Positions 13,327 to 20,869 of a DNA stretch of 64,000 nt are shown here, piece by piece. Origin of the DNA: Unio delphinus (lineage: Eukaryota > Mollusca > Bivalvia > Unionida > Unionidae). Each line of letters opens with the position of its first letter. The first letter of the stretch is position 1. The notes beneath the pieces are model-generated. The model did no database searches. It saw nothing but the letters and a program-made list of their open reading frames with translations, and had not been told where the DNA came from. The DNA is taken from positions 16,197,501-16,261,500 of the forward strand of contig JAQISU010000155.1 of assembly GCA_029339505.1 (NCBI GenBank). Direction: 5' to 3'. A program made the translations under genes and the position numbers.

Positions 13327-13930
13327 TTATTGTTACAAATCCGTGTGGGGTAGACTGAGCATGACTAAAGAAATTTCTAAATTGATTGAAGTCCATATCA
13401 GAACACCATGTCTGCCAAATATTTCGTAGCGTATGTGTATCAACGCCGTTGAATACAGCAAGCATATTACAGTTATCTCTAATCACTTTTGGAATCTGAG
13501 TGTAGCGTTGAGTGACATAAATCACATCCGTGTTTTTATGCCTGCCTCGGGAAAATATTCTAGCAGGATTTTTTTGATTATCTAACATGACATCGTCGTA
13601 TACAACTAAATTGTTGATACTTCCATCGAGGTCATTCACGGATGGCGCCTCGTCAATATCGGTTATAAATTCAATAACATCCTCGCCGGCAATCTCTGAA
13701 GCGTTTTCATTAAAATCTTTTAGCACTTCATAGCATCGTTGATCATCTACGCTAGGGGCAATTAAATACAACTTATCCCACTTCATCCATCTCATTATTA
13801 AATTGAGCAACAATTGCGTTTTACCGGATCCAGATGGCCCGATTATAATTGCGCGGATAGAGTTTGGTAGCGCTGCATGATGCTTCACTGGTTCTCTTGT
13901 TTTAGTCGCTGAAAAATCAATTATATTCAT
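13271..13930 (-). CDS. A32/FtsK-like DNA packaging ATPase
   Basis: About 219 residues. Walker A is IIGPSGSGKTQLLL near residues 29-42, and Walker B is NNLVVYDDVML with tandem aspartates in the middle. A downstream Gln/Arg-containing segment (VIYVTQRYTQIPKVIRDN) fits the HerA/FtsK-type packaging ATPases of Polintons and large DNA viruses, which pump genomes into preformed capsids. I prefer the ATG at 13930 (MNIIDF) over the upstream ATG at 13942, because the shorter start leaves a small leader and matches the family's short N-terminus. The divergent DUF5679 gene starts at 13948, so only 17 bp separate the two starts. The reading frame is intact, and its 3' end lies inside the terminal repeat. 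Confidence 0.92.
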   Translation of the reverse strand: MNIIDFSATKTREPVKHHAALPNSIRAIIIGPSGSGKTQLLLNLIMRWMKWDKLYLIAPSVDDQRCYEVLKDFNENASEIAGEDVIEFITDIDEAPSVNDLDGSINNLVVYDDVMLDNQKNPARIFSRGRHKNTDVIYVTQRYTQIPKVIRDNCNMLAVFNGVDTHTLRNIWQTWCSDMDFNQFRNFFSHAQSTPHGFVTINLHDPRTRYRIGLDQIFG

Positions 13931-13950
13931 ATCTCTATACATAAATTATG
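13931..13950. promoter_or_regulatory. 17-bp divergent start region shared by ATPase and PLA2 genes
   Basis: The starts of two opposite genes are separated by ATCTCTATACATAAATT. The element TATGTATA (minus) also precedes the replicase start at about 19186. A similarly tight divergent pair exists in the 50-kb copy (starts near 50162 and 50181). A bidirectional promoter must overlap the coding regions. Confidence 0.45.
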
Positions 13951-14390
13951 GATCTATATTGCGTGAAGTGTAAGGCGCGTACTGGCACAGATGACTTGAC
14001 GACGATTACAACTAAAAATAACCGATCAGCGCTTTCTGGTAAATGCGTACAGTGTAGTACAAAGAAATTTAGATTTGTTTCTAAACCCAAGGAACCCAAG
14101 GAACCTTTAAAAAAAAAACGAGGAGGTGATATCGCTGCCAAATTAGCAAAACTCCCTGGAACCCCATGGGGCCCCGACCCGGTGAGGAACCAATAAACGC
14201 TATTGATAAGGCCTGTCACCTTCATGATGTTGCTTATAAAAGCAGCAATTTGCAGCACAGGCATCTAGCAGATGTGAAATTAATTCATGCGTTGAATTCT
14301 ATCACTGATAAATCCTTCAAAGAAAAATTGGCTTCATTTTTGATAAAATCGGCTATGAAAAGTAAATCGATGTTAGGTGCTGGTAATTAA
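13948..14390 (+). pseudogene. DUF5679 zinc ribbon fused to a PLA2-like domain, frame broken
   Basis: 13948-14100 encodes a zinc-ribbon of the DUF5679 type (YCVKCK near the start, GKCVQC about 28 residues on), then a basic linker. After a break at about 14165-14200 the second frame gives INAIDKACHLHDVAYKSS, the HD catalytic motif of secreted and parvovirus-type phospholipase A2, and ends at 14390. In the family a calcium loop (LPG.xYxGPxT) stands between the two parts. The 50-kb copy retains it (LPGYSYCGPST), but here it is missing, and LPGTPWGP runs straight into a frame change. The PLA2 domain is thought to help particles breach endosomal membranes. The loss would abolish calcium binding. 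Confidence 0.85.
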
Positions 14391-14397
14391 TAACAAC

Positions 14398-15342
14398 ATG
14401 GAATCTATTTATTATTCCCCAAGAGGATACTGGAAGGGTAACGCTGCAATCAGTAAACTCGCTAGCGCCGCAAAAGTGAAAAAAAACCACTGCGGCTCAT
14501 TGGTTATCCAAACAGGCATTATGGCAAATTTATCTACCACCGCCTAAACAAATTCAATTCTCGCATTTTGATGTAACCGGACCCAATGAAGTTCATCAGG
14601 CTGATCTATTATTTCTGCCACATGATCGTGGTTACAAATATGCGTTAACTGTAGTTGATATTGCAAGTCGATACAAAGAAGCAGAACCGTTAAAAACAAA
14701 ATCGGCCACTGAAGTCGCTTCTGCATTTGAAAGGATTTATCGAAGGAGTCCTCTGCACTGGCCAAATCTGTTACAAGTTGACCCGGGCAAGGAATTTCAG
14801 GGTGCAGTGTTATCTACAATGAAATATCACAATGTCGCTATCAGACGAGGGCATACTGCACTGCATCGTGATCAGGCCATTGTAGAACGATTTAATCGGA
14901 TTCTTGCTGAGCGGTTATTTGGATATCAATATGCAAAAGAATTCATCCAAGAAAAAAGATCCCGTGAATGGTGAAGAGATTACCAGGTGTAGTTACCGCA
15001 CTGAATAACGAGATTACTAGAACAATCAACATGAAACCTATCAACGCGATTAAAAAGAAGTCGATACCTGAAAAACCACAAAAAGATTTCAAAGAACCAA
15101 TTCTTGGTAGTAATGTCATTGTGAGGTACTTATACGAACCAGGAGAGCTTGAAGGAGATAGAAAAAGGGCTACTGATCCTATTTGGAGCGTCACTACGCA
15201 TAAGATATCTAGTATAACACGATCTACGGGTAGACCTCCAATCTGTAAACTGGATTCAACTGCCCCTCAACGGGGTTTTACTAGACAACAATTACAAGTG
15301 ATACCTGAGGATACTCAATTACCACCGCATGGTCTTAACTAG
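14398..15342 (+). pseudogene. DDE (retroviral-type) integrase, two frameshifts
   Basis: Roughly 315 codons. In order: an N-terminal helical region; a core with the first Asp in VHQADLLFL; the second Asp in LLQVDPGKEF; and the Glu in QAIVERFNR about 35 residues later (D,D35E). A C-terminal beta-rich tail follows, with IVRYLYEPGELEG. The frame is broken twice: an extra A (or two missing) in the A8 run at 14479-14486, and a missing base at about 14969-14971 where TGGTGAAG stands. The 49-kb copy reads through both points, so these are lesions of this copy. The stop (15340-15342) overlaps the replicase stop on the other strand by 8 bp. It integrates the linear element and produces the flanking duplication. 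Confidence 0.92.
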
Positions 15343-17692
15343 CACCCTTGCGTCTATTGCACTCAAGACAAGTCAACATCACATTATTTCTGACATGACC
15401 GAGATTGTTATTTTTTCTGTCTACGGTGAATTGGCGAGGATCCTTATCCGAATACTGCCAACGCATTATACAATTGCAACTCGCGCAGTGATTATTCTGT
15501 TGTTGCTTCAAAGTGATTATTAATTCAGCATCAATATCAAATTCTCGTTGTTTTTTTTTGTCCTGTTGTTTGTAACCGGAGAGTTTTTTATCAATAATAT
15601 CATTATCGTCACCAATGATTTCATCATCGCCAATGATTTCATCATCGCCTGACTCTGTCAGGACAATTCTTCGAAGTTGATTTATTTTTCGTACTCTAGA
15701 CACTGCGAGATAGACTAAATTTGACCATTCTATGCGATTATCTACCATCCAAACAATTGTATCCGATATAGTCAATCCCTGTGAAGAGTGTATTGTTGCT
15801 GCGTATCCTAGCGTCCACGGGGATTTATTAGCACGCAATGCATCTTCAACGACATTGATATCAACCAGCACAATATCATTTAATACTAAATTCTGTTTTT
15901 CACTTTGTCCTGGAATATCAACTTCGATGTTCTGTTTTCGCGTATCCGATGGCCTATAACAAAGGGGTACTGGAAGTGTTGCAAATTTTTGTTTATGCAA
16001 TTCAAATAACTTCATCTGAAGTGTGTCCCTGACTATTTTTCTACTTGCAATGATTAAATCATTTGGTCTCCACGCTTCCCAAAACTCATTCATGGGAGTT
16101 TCCGAAATTATTTCACGGGTTATTTCACACTGGATTCTATCCGGTTGTAATCTAATTAGTTTCTTCAATTCTTTTAATTCATTATCAAGTGATCTATGAT
16201 CAGTATCAATTTCTTCATAATAGTCTACAAAACCCTTTAGCCATTCATGGGGAGATGCACCGACAAATGGTGGTGGTTGCCCGTGATCACCGCACATGAC
16301 GATTTTTGTATTCTTCAATAACAACCACTCAAGAAATATTTTTAAGACATCTTCGGACACTGTGTCTATTTCATCCCAAATGATAATTTCAGGAATAAAT
16401 TTCTCTCCCATGCGCTCAGGAGTCCATTTATCTCCCTTCCATCTAAAGAAACTATGATAAGTGCAAGCATTTACCCCTCTCTGTATCATTTCTCTTGCAA
16501 GTCTATGAGTTGGTGTTAGCACAATCATGTTAGAAACGCTAGCGTTTCCACGACGGAATAACTCAATTGCCCGGGTTGTTTTTCCTGACCCACCACAGCC
16601 GTTTAAATAAACTGTTTTATACAGGCATATTGGATCAGAAATCGGTGGTGCACTAGAAAATTCTGAACACTGATTGCTTTCTAAGTAATTATTTTCAATG
16701 GTAACATCTGCTGATGGAATATAATCATGAATCATTTCTTTCTTAATTCTCCATGATCCCCATTTCTCGTTGCCAGTAGCCTTAAAATCAGCCATTTTGC
16801 TATTTATGTAAAATGAGTCAGTGGCAACTCTAACTGCGGTGGTAGGAAATCTATTAATCATTGAAAACAGATTGATAGAAGCATAACCGAGCATAGAAGC
16901 TCTTAAGTGTGTGTACTGCGGATGGTATCCATCATTGTAGGTAACAATTGTACCCAATTTGGTTCCATCGGACATAAATGCGTCCTTACGATTGACATAT
17001 AGGCCCTTATTCGTTAAATCCGCCATTACAAAATCGTATTCAGCGTTGTCTATAATCAATCGTGAAGAATATTTCGTATTATCATCTTTGCCACCTTGGG
17101 TAAATTTACCGATTATTCCTCGTCCAAGATTTTTTGCTTCATTGTTTCTGATTTCAAATAACTGTCTGGACCAATCCATGATTTGTTGTTCATTAAAATC
17201 AGGAAACAGTTTTCGCTCTTCGCTAATTATTTTTTCTAGATCAGGTTGTGGTAACCAGACTGATTTCTGTGCTCGATAGGATATAATTGCTTCACTGACA
17301 ATTAATGATTTTAACATCTTACAATCAAGCATATACCGTAATAACACTATTGGCATCCAGTGTTTTTCAGACATGTGTTTACCAATCCAAAGATAACTAC
17401 ACGGATGAAGTCCTTCAGCCATTTCAAATGATACCACACAAGCGAATCCGGTTAAATCAAAATCAGGAAGTGGTCCATTAATAGCAACACGGGTCATTTC
17501 GTGTGTAGGGTGTCCAAATCGTTTAAAATATTTCTCACACTCTCCATACCCAAGAAAACTTCCTGGATAACATGCAATCATATCAACTGAAATAACGGTA
17601 TCAGCGGTGTATTTTGTGTTCCATAATCCTCCATGGCTGTATTCAAGACAGGACAATTTGACATTTGATAAGAACTCACTTCGTGTTGGTTT
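15335..17692 (-). CDS. Replicase C-terminal part: PolB palm, SF1 helicase and HNH domain
   Basis: Open reading of about 785 codons after the TGA at 17693-17695. (1) Polymerase palm: motif A VISVDMIACYPGS near the start, then AHLRASMLGYAxIN-like text (here THLRASMLGYASINL) and motif C VRVATDSFYI, where the usual DTD has become ATD. (2) SF1 helicase: Walker A NGCGGSGKTT, an aromatic-rich segment TYHSFFRWKG, motif II IIIWDEIDT, motif III CGDHGQPPPF, motif V GYAATIHSSQG and motif VI VYLAVSRVR. (3) C-terminal HNH-like zinc domain with CASCNC, FTVDRKNNNLGH and CLECNRRKG. From memory, similar polymerase-helicase proteins are abundant in arbuscular mycorrhizal fungi; this is unverified. The tail end overlaps the integrase stop. 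Confidence 0.9.
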   Translation of the reverse strand, partial: KPTRSEFLSNVKLSCLEYSHGGLWNTKYTADTVISVDMIACYPGSFLGYGECEKYFKRFGHPTHEMTRVAINGPLPDFDLTGFACVVSFEMAEGLHPCSYLWIGKHMSEKHWMPIVLLRYMLDCKMLKSLIVSEAIISYRAQKSVWLPQPDLEKIISEERKLFPDFNEQQIMDWSRQLFEIRNNEAKNLGRGIIGKFTQGGKDDNTKYSSRLIIDNAEYDFVMADLTNKGLYVNRKDAFMSDGTKLGTIVTYNDGYHPQYTHLRASMLGYASINLFSMINRFPTTAVRVATDSFYINSKMADFKATGNEKWGSWRIKKEMIHDYIPSADVTIENNYLESNQCSEFSSAPPISDPICLYKTVYLNGCGGSGKTTRAIELFRRGNASVSNMIVLTPTHRLAREMIQRGVNACTYHSFFRWKGDKWTPERMGEKFIPEIIIWDEIDTVSEDVLKIFLEWLLLKNTKIVMCGDHGQPPPFVGASPHEWLKGFVDYYEEIDTDHRSLDNELKELKKLIRLQPDRIQCEITREIISETPMNEFWEAWRPNDLIIASRKIVRDTLQMKLFELHKQKFATLPVPLCYRPSDTRKQNIEVDIPGQSEKQNLVLNDIVLVDINVVEDALRANKSPWTLGYAATIHSSQGLTISDTIVWMVDNRIEWSNLVYLAVSRVRKINQLRRIVLTESGDDEIIGDDEIIGDDNDIIDKKLSGYKQQDKKKQREFDIDAELIITLKQQQNNHCASCNCIMRWQYSDKDPRQFTVDRKNNNLGHVRNNVMLTCLECNRRKGAS

Positions 17693-19186
17693 TCACGCGT
17701 TTTTCTTTCTAGCAAAATGTGCTGCAATGGATGGTACTGTGAAACAGTTTGCTAATAATTGATCTTCGATATCCCCCTCAGAAAACTCACTAGCTAGTTG
17801 TTTCATTTGATTCTGCAGCTCTTCAGTACGGTATAATTCTCCGTTAGGCCTTACAAACTGATCAAATCTACATTCTTCGTCTGAATTACTATGAAATAGC
17901 CACACTGACACAGGATCGTTTTTACTCAAATGGTAAATAGCATCAAATAATTTCTGCTCTGAAAAAAACTCTTCGGTTTGGGATAGATATCTTACGGTTC
18001 TATCCCGTGGGAATATTGTTACTGCAGATGACCACGCGTGCGCGTTATGATCAATAATTTCAATGGGAGCTCCCTGTGATTTATATTTCGATTCGTATAA
18101 TACTTCTCCGGTGATTGTCCTTACCGATATTGGAAATCTTAATGATTTTTCTAATTTAGTTATATCCTGAATTGTTGCTCCATGCTCTTTTACCGTGAAC
18201 TCCCATTCGGTTATTTTTTTTCGTCTTAGATCAGTTAGTTTATTTCCCCGGGACGCATTTGTGAAGTGTTCTATTATTCGTTCTGCTACACAATTGAGGC
18301 CTGTCGAATATTTCATGGGTGCTAGTTTTGAAATATCAGGTTTTTCATTGAGCGGATAGATCCCGTAAACAACTGCTGTGACAGGATAAGATCTTTCGTA
18401 GTAGGGTTTATCAATTCCAGTCGAAATTCCCGGTTTGGAATCCTGGTTCACGGTGACAGTTTTTTTGCCCTTGAGAATGGGTTCAAATTTATCCTTAATA
18501 ATCCATTTGCCATTCTCACGGATAATGAATTTGATTCGGAAAAAATGACTTTTTTCCCCAACACGTGAAATGATCACTGCTGCTTTTTCATCATTCATGG
18601 TAGCGTCAACAACACCATCAATTCGAAATGTTGACCAACAATAAGATGCTCCATCACGCTTGAATTCATTAAAACAGTCTCTGATGGGTTTATCAAGAAT
18701 TTTATTCTTGGGTGTATTAGAAACTATATCAAGATTGAATTGAGCATCCTTCCATGATGATCTCATGTTTCCGTCTCTTGGACGTTTGTTACGTTTTTTG
18801 GGTCTATCGCGATTAAATCTAGGATTGATTTTCAATAATCTCTTAAACTCTTTCATGTTTCCGTCTCTTGGACGTTTTTTGGGTTTATCGATATTAAATC
18901 TAGGATTGATTTTTAATAATCTCTTAAACTCTTTCATGTTTCCGTCTCTTGGACGCTTGTTACGTTTGTTTCCGTCTATTGGACGTTTTTTTGGTCTATC
19001 GAGATTAAATCTAGGATTGATTTTCAATAATCTCTTAAACTCTTTCATGTTTCCGTCTATTGGACGTTTTTTGGGTCTATCGAGATTAAATCTAGGATTG
19101 ATTTTCAATAATCTCTTGAACTCTCTATCGGTATTGATTTTAGCATTTTTCGAAGTCAATCTCTTGAACTTCATCATGCTATACAT
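17693..19186 (-). CDS. Replicase N-terminal part with basic 27-residue repeats
   Basis: 497 codons. Residues 1-150 hold four copies of a Lys/Arg-rich unit around EFKRLLKINPRFNLDRPKKR, possibly a nuclear-localisation or DNA-binding tail. Residues 160-497 form a conserved region (GIDKPYYERSYPVTAVVYGI, CVAERIIEHF, DHNAHAW and DQFVRPNGELYRTEE) that I cannot assign to exonuclease motifs with confidence. It ends at TGA 17693-17695, and the next codons continue in the same frame into the palm-helicase part. The 46-kb copy has TGG at this position, so the ancestral gene was one protein of about 1,280 residues and the stop is a TGG to TGA change. Start: ATG at 19186, 19177 or 19174 are all possible. 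Confidence 0.8.
   Translation of the reverse strand: MYSMMKFKRLTSKNAKINTDREFKRLLKINPRFNLDRPKKRPIDGNMKEFKRLLKINPRFNLDRPKKRPIDGNKRNKRPRDGNMKEFKRLLKINPRFNIDKPKKRPRDGNMKEFKRLLKINPRFNRDRPKKRNKRPRDGNMRSSWKDAQFNLDIVSNTPKNKILDKPIRDCFNEFKRDGASYCWSTFRIDGVVDATMNDEKAAVIISRVGEKSHFFRIKFIIRENGKWIIKDKFEPILKGKKTVTVNQDSKPGISTGIDKPYYERSYPVTAVVYGIYPLNEKPDISKLAPMKYSTGLNCVAERIIEHFTNASRGNKLTDLRRKKITEWEFTVKEHGATIQDITKLEKSLRFPISVRTITGEVLYESKYKSQGAPIEIIDHNAHAWSSAVTIFPRDRTVRYLSQTEEFFSEQKLFDAIYHLSKNDPVSVWLFHSNSDEECRFDQFVRPNGELYRTEELQNQMKQLASEFSEGDIEDQLLANCFTVPSIAAHFARKKNA
18765..19140. repeat. In-frame tandem repeat (75-110 bp units) in the replicase gene
   Basis: Four units containing TCTAGGATTGATTTTCAATAATCTCTTAAACTC-like text (18829-18853, 18900-18934, 19011-19045, 19091-19125) with GTTTCCGTCT linkers of variable number. 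The 45-kb copy shows only one unit, so the expansion is recent and specific to this copy. Confidence 0.9.
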
Positions 19187-19206
19187 AAAACAAGTATTTA
19201 AATGAA

Positions 19207-19221
19207 AGTTTTATATATATG
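19207..19221 (+). promoter_or_regulatory. TATA-like motif fused to a start codon
   Basis: TTTTATATATATGAACC places a TATATAT run directly on the ATG of the zinc protein. The next gene has AGTATATATGAACC at 19602-19613 and the minor capsid gene has TTATATATAATG at about 23882-23893. The 45-kb copy keeps TATATATGAA at its zinc gene. It could be an initiator or late-promoter-like signal giving very short leaders. Confidence 0.45.
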
Positions 19222-19596
19222 AACCAATGCAAATGGCTCATGATGGGAAATGTAACCCCGTGTAACAAATCATGCAGAAAAAATGAATACTGTAGGTATC
19301 ATATGCAAAGTTTTCGACGTGGAAGTCTTGGTCCGTTACCCTGTATTCGATGTGGGGTTGGGGTCAAGGGAAGATCACAATTGTGTATTGATTGTGGTGG
19401 TAAGCGATATAGGGAATTGAAGCGTTATTATGATAAAAGAATAAAAAATGGACAATCCATCAGAAATTATGACCCTGAAAAAGTCTTTGACCCTGACAAC
19501 ATCAAGGATAAAATCATAAGAACCCCGCAAGACTACATCGAAAGATTTTCCAGTGATGTAATTATTGAACCAAACACTGAATTAGACAAACAATAG
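19219..19596 (+). CDS. Small cysteine-rich zinc-binding protein
   Basis: 125 residues. Two cysteine clusters: C-x9-C-x3-C near residues 4-19 with CRYH after it, then PCIRCGVG and LCIDCGGKRY, a four-cysteine zinc knuckle of CxxC pairs. The C-terminal half is charged and probably unstructured. It is the first gene to the right of the divergent replicase start and is followed after 10 bp by the HNH gene. A degraded homologue with the same neighbours lies at 44940-45259. It is likely a nucleic-acid-binding early protein; the precise role is unknown to me. Confidence 0.8.
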   Translation: MNQCKWLMMGNVTPCNKSCRKNEYCRYHMQSFRRGSLGPLPCIRCGVGVKGRSQLCIDCGGKRYRELKRYYDKRIKNGQSIRNYDPEKVFDPDNIKDKIIRTPQDYIERFSSDVIIEPNTELDKQ

Positions 19597-19606
19597 AATA
19601 GTATAT

Positions 19607-20101
19607 ATGAACCAAGAATTCAGACCACATTCAGTGATTACAAATTATGAAGCATCCAGTGATGGTGTTGTAAGACACTGTAGAATGAAGAAACCGGTCG
19701 GTGTTGTGAATAATCAAGGGTATTTGAGGTTTACTGTTGGAAGGAAAACTTATCTCAATCATCGTTTCATATTTGAATGTTTTTATGGATTGATCGAGGA
19801 TGGTTTTGTTATTGATCACAAGGATTCTAATCCAATGAACAATTCTTTATCAAATCTGCAGGCTATCACACTGAGTGAGAATTCCAAACGAGGAAGAGCT
19901 GGCACTTGCAAAACGGTTTGGAAGAGACCTGTGAAATCTTTGAATACAATAACTAATGAAGAAAAAATATTTTCATCTATGAATGAAGCCGGTAGGCACT
20001 TCGATATTTGTCCAACTTCTGTTCAAAGAGTTGCAGGGAGAATTTATCGATCTGCTATTTCAAAAAAGACGGGGCAAAAAGTTCAATTTAGTTATGTCTA
20101 A
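19607..20101 (+). CDS. HNH endonuclease with NUMOD-like tail
   Basis: 164 residues. The core has the HNH pattern: NHRFIFECFYG, then FVIDHKDSNPMNNSLSNLQ and ITLSENSKR. The C-terminal 50 residues (KSLNTITNEEKIFSSMNEAG, then FDICPTSVQRVAGR) resemble NUMOD1-type DNA-binding modules of phage and intron homing enzymes. It probably nicks or cuts DNA and may be a free-standing homing endonuclease captured by the element. Because the homologue at 44455-44900 keeps the same position, it is a stable resident rather than a recent insertion. The stop TAA overlaps the next ATG by one base (TAATG). Confidence 0.88.
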   Translation: MNQEFRPHSVITNYEASSDGVVRHCRMKKPVGVVNNQGYLRFTVGRKTYLNHRFIFECFYGLIEDGFVIDHKDSNPMNNSLSNLQAITLSENSKRGRAGTCKTVWKRPVKSLNTITNEEKIFSSMNEAGRHFDICPTSVQRVAGRIYRSAISKKTGQKVQFSYV

Positions 20102-20502
20102 TGCGTCATAATTTCCAATTAGAGATATGTCATTCTTATAGAATAATGAATTCTGAAAACATGAATAGCATCATAGTTGAAATAGCAAAATTGAAAAATC
20201 AGGATATCAAACTATCAGATGGATTAAATCCTGATCAAATTGTGTCTGATTTTCAGGATATAGAATACGGGGTTAGCACTAACAAATATATGCTACCCAA
20301 GAAGTATGCACTCATCAAAAAAATTCAGAATTCTATTAAGGACTCTCTTTCATTTTCCAGTGACATCAGTGTGTTCGTCCCGTTGTATACTATCGTAGAA
20401 GGAATACGAAAAGAATTAGGTAACGAATACGAATTGAAAAAAGAAGTCAACTCTAAAATTAGAAACCTACGAGCATTAATTCAAGAAAATGAACAATTTT
20501 GA
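20101..20502 (+). CDS. orf133, unknown conserved protein
   Basis: 133 residues if started at 20101. A start at 20146 (ATGAATTCTG) is also plausible, because AT-rich text (TATAGAATAATG) sits on it as in neighbours. Mostly helical, charged and without membrane segment. The C-terminal part (VFVPLYTIVEGIRKELGNEY, then EVNSKIRNLRALI) is matched at 43555-43740 on the minus strand in the older copy, showing that the frame has been selected. No domain recognised. Last gene of the left plus-strand block. Confidence 0.7.
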   Translation: MRHNFQLEICHSYRIMNSENMNSIIVEIAKLKNQDIKLSDGLNPDQIVSDFQDIEYGVSTNKYMLPKKYALIKKIQNSIKDSLSFSSDISVFVPLYTIVEGIRKELGNEYELKKEVNSKIRNLRALIQENEQF

Positions 20503-20568
20503 TTGCCCGACCATTGATTGCCCGACCATTTATCATTCCGACCCTCATTTTTTTTAGCCGACCCTCAA
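20501..20568. repeat. CCGACC short repeats
   Basis: The 14-mer GATTGCCCGACCAT occurs twice head to tail (20501-20514, 20515-20528), followed by TCCGACCCTC (about 20538) and GCCGACCCTC (about 20558): four spaced CCGACC cores immediately after orf133 and before the hairpins. They could be binding sites or origin iterons. Confidence 0.75.
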
Positions 20569-20617
20569 GGGGATGTCAAAAATCGATGGAGGATATGTCA
20601 GATTGATCAAATAAAGA

Positions 20618-20671
20618 ATGTTGAAAGTGTGGTATTAATTATTTTTATATGAATTTCCACACTTTCAACAT
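20618..20671. ncRNA. Hairpin 1 between the two gene blocks
   Basis: Arms ATGTTGAAAGTGTGG (20618-20632) and CCACACTTTCAACAT (20657-20671) pair perfectly over 15 bp with a 24-nt AT-rich loop. It is one of two diverged copies of a 129-bp repeat, and the other copy keeps the pairing with different bases. It could be an RNA hairpin (terminator, attenuator or miRNA-like precursor) or a DNA cruciform. The type is a guess. Confidence 0.6.
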
Positions 20672-20869
20672 CATTGATAGAAGCTGTTATAGGATGAAAT
20701 AACACTTCCATGACCGTGTTAAAAATCATCCGACATGTCAAAAAAGTGGAGAAACTATCAGTATTATTTTATTTATATACAATTTTGATACTTTCTCCAT
20801 CAATGATAGAAGGTGTCTGACGATGAAATAACACTTCCATGACTGTGTTAAAAATCATCCGACATGTCA
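20669..20869. repeat. Two direct copies of a 129-bp repeat containing hairpins
   Basis: CATCATTGATAGAAG at 20669 and CATCAATGATAGAAG at 20798 start segments that share GATGAAATAACACTTCCATG, GTGTTAAAAATCATCCGACA and TGTCAA, offset by 129 bp. The second copy runs into the ATG of orf342 (20864), so the upstream region of that gene is itself one of the repeats. Confidence 0.9.
20747..20799. ncRNA. Hairpin 2 between the two gene blocks
   Basis: Arms at 20747-20765 (TGGAGAAACTATCAGTATT) and 20781-20799 (AATTTTGATACTTTCTCCA) pair over about 19 bp with one C-C mismatch, one G-U pair and one A-A or T-T mismatch, around a 15-nt loop. It is the second copy of hairpin 1. The bases changed on both arms together. 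Confidence 0.6.

Noticed and set aside
14479..14486. -1 ribosomal frameshift in the integrase
   Set aside because: The correction required at this A8 run is in the opposite direction to a -1 slip, and the second copy has an uninterrupted frame.
18765..19205. Plus-strand repeat protein of 146 codons
   Set aside because: It is the antisense of the basic repeats in the replicase gene; the minus frame is conserved in the second copy.
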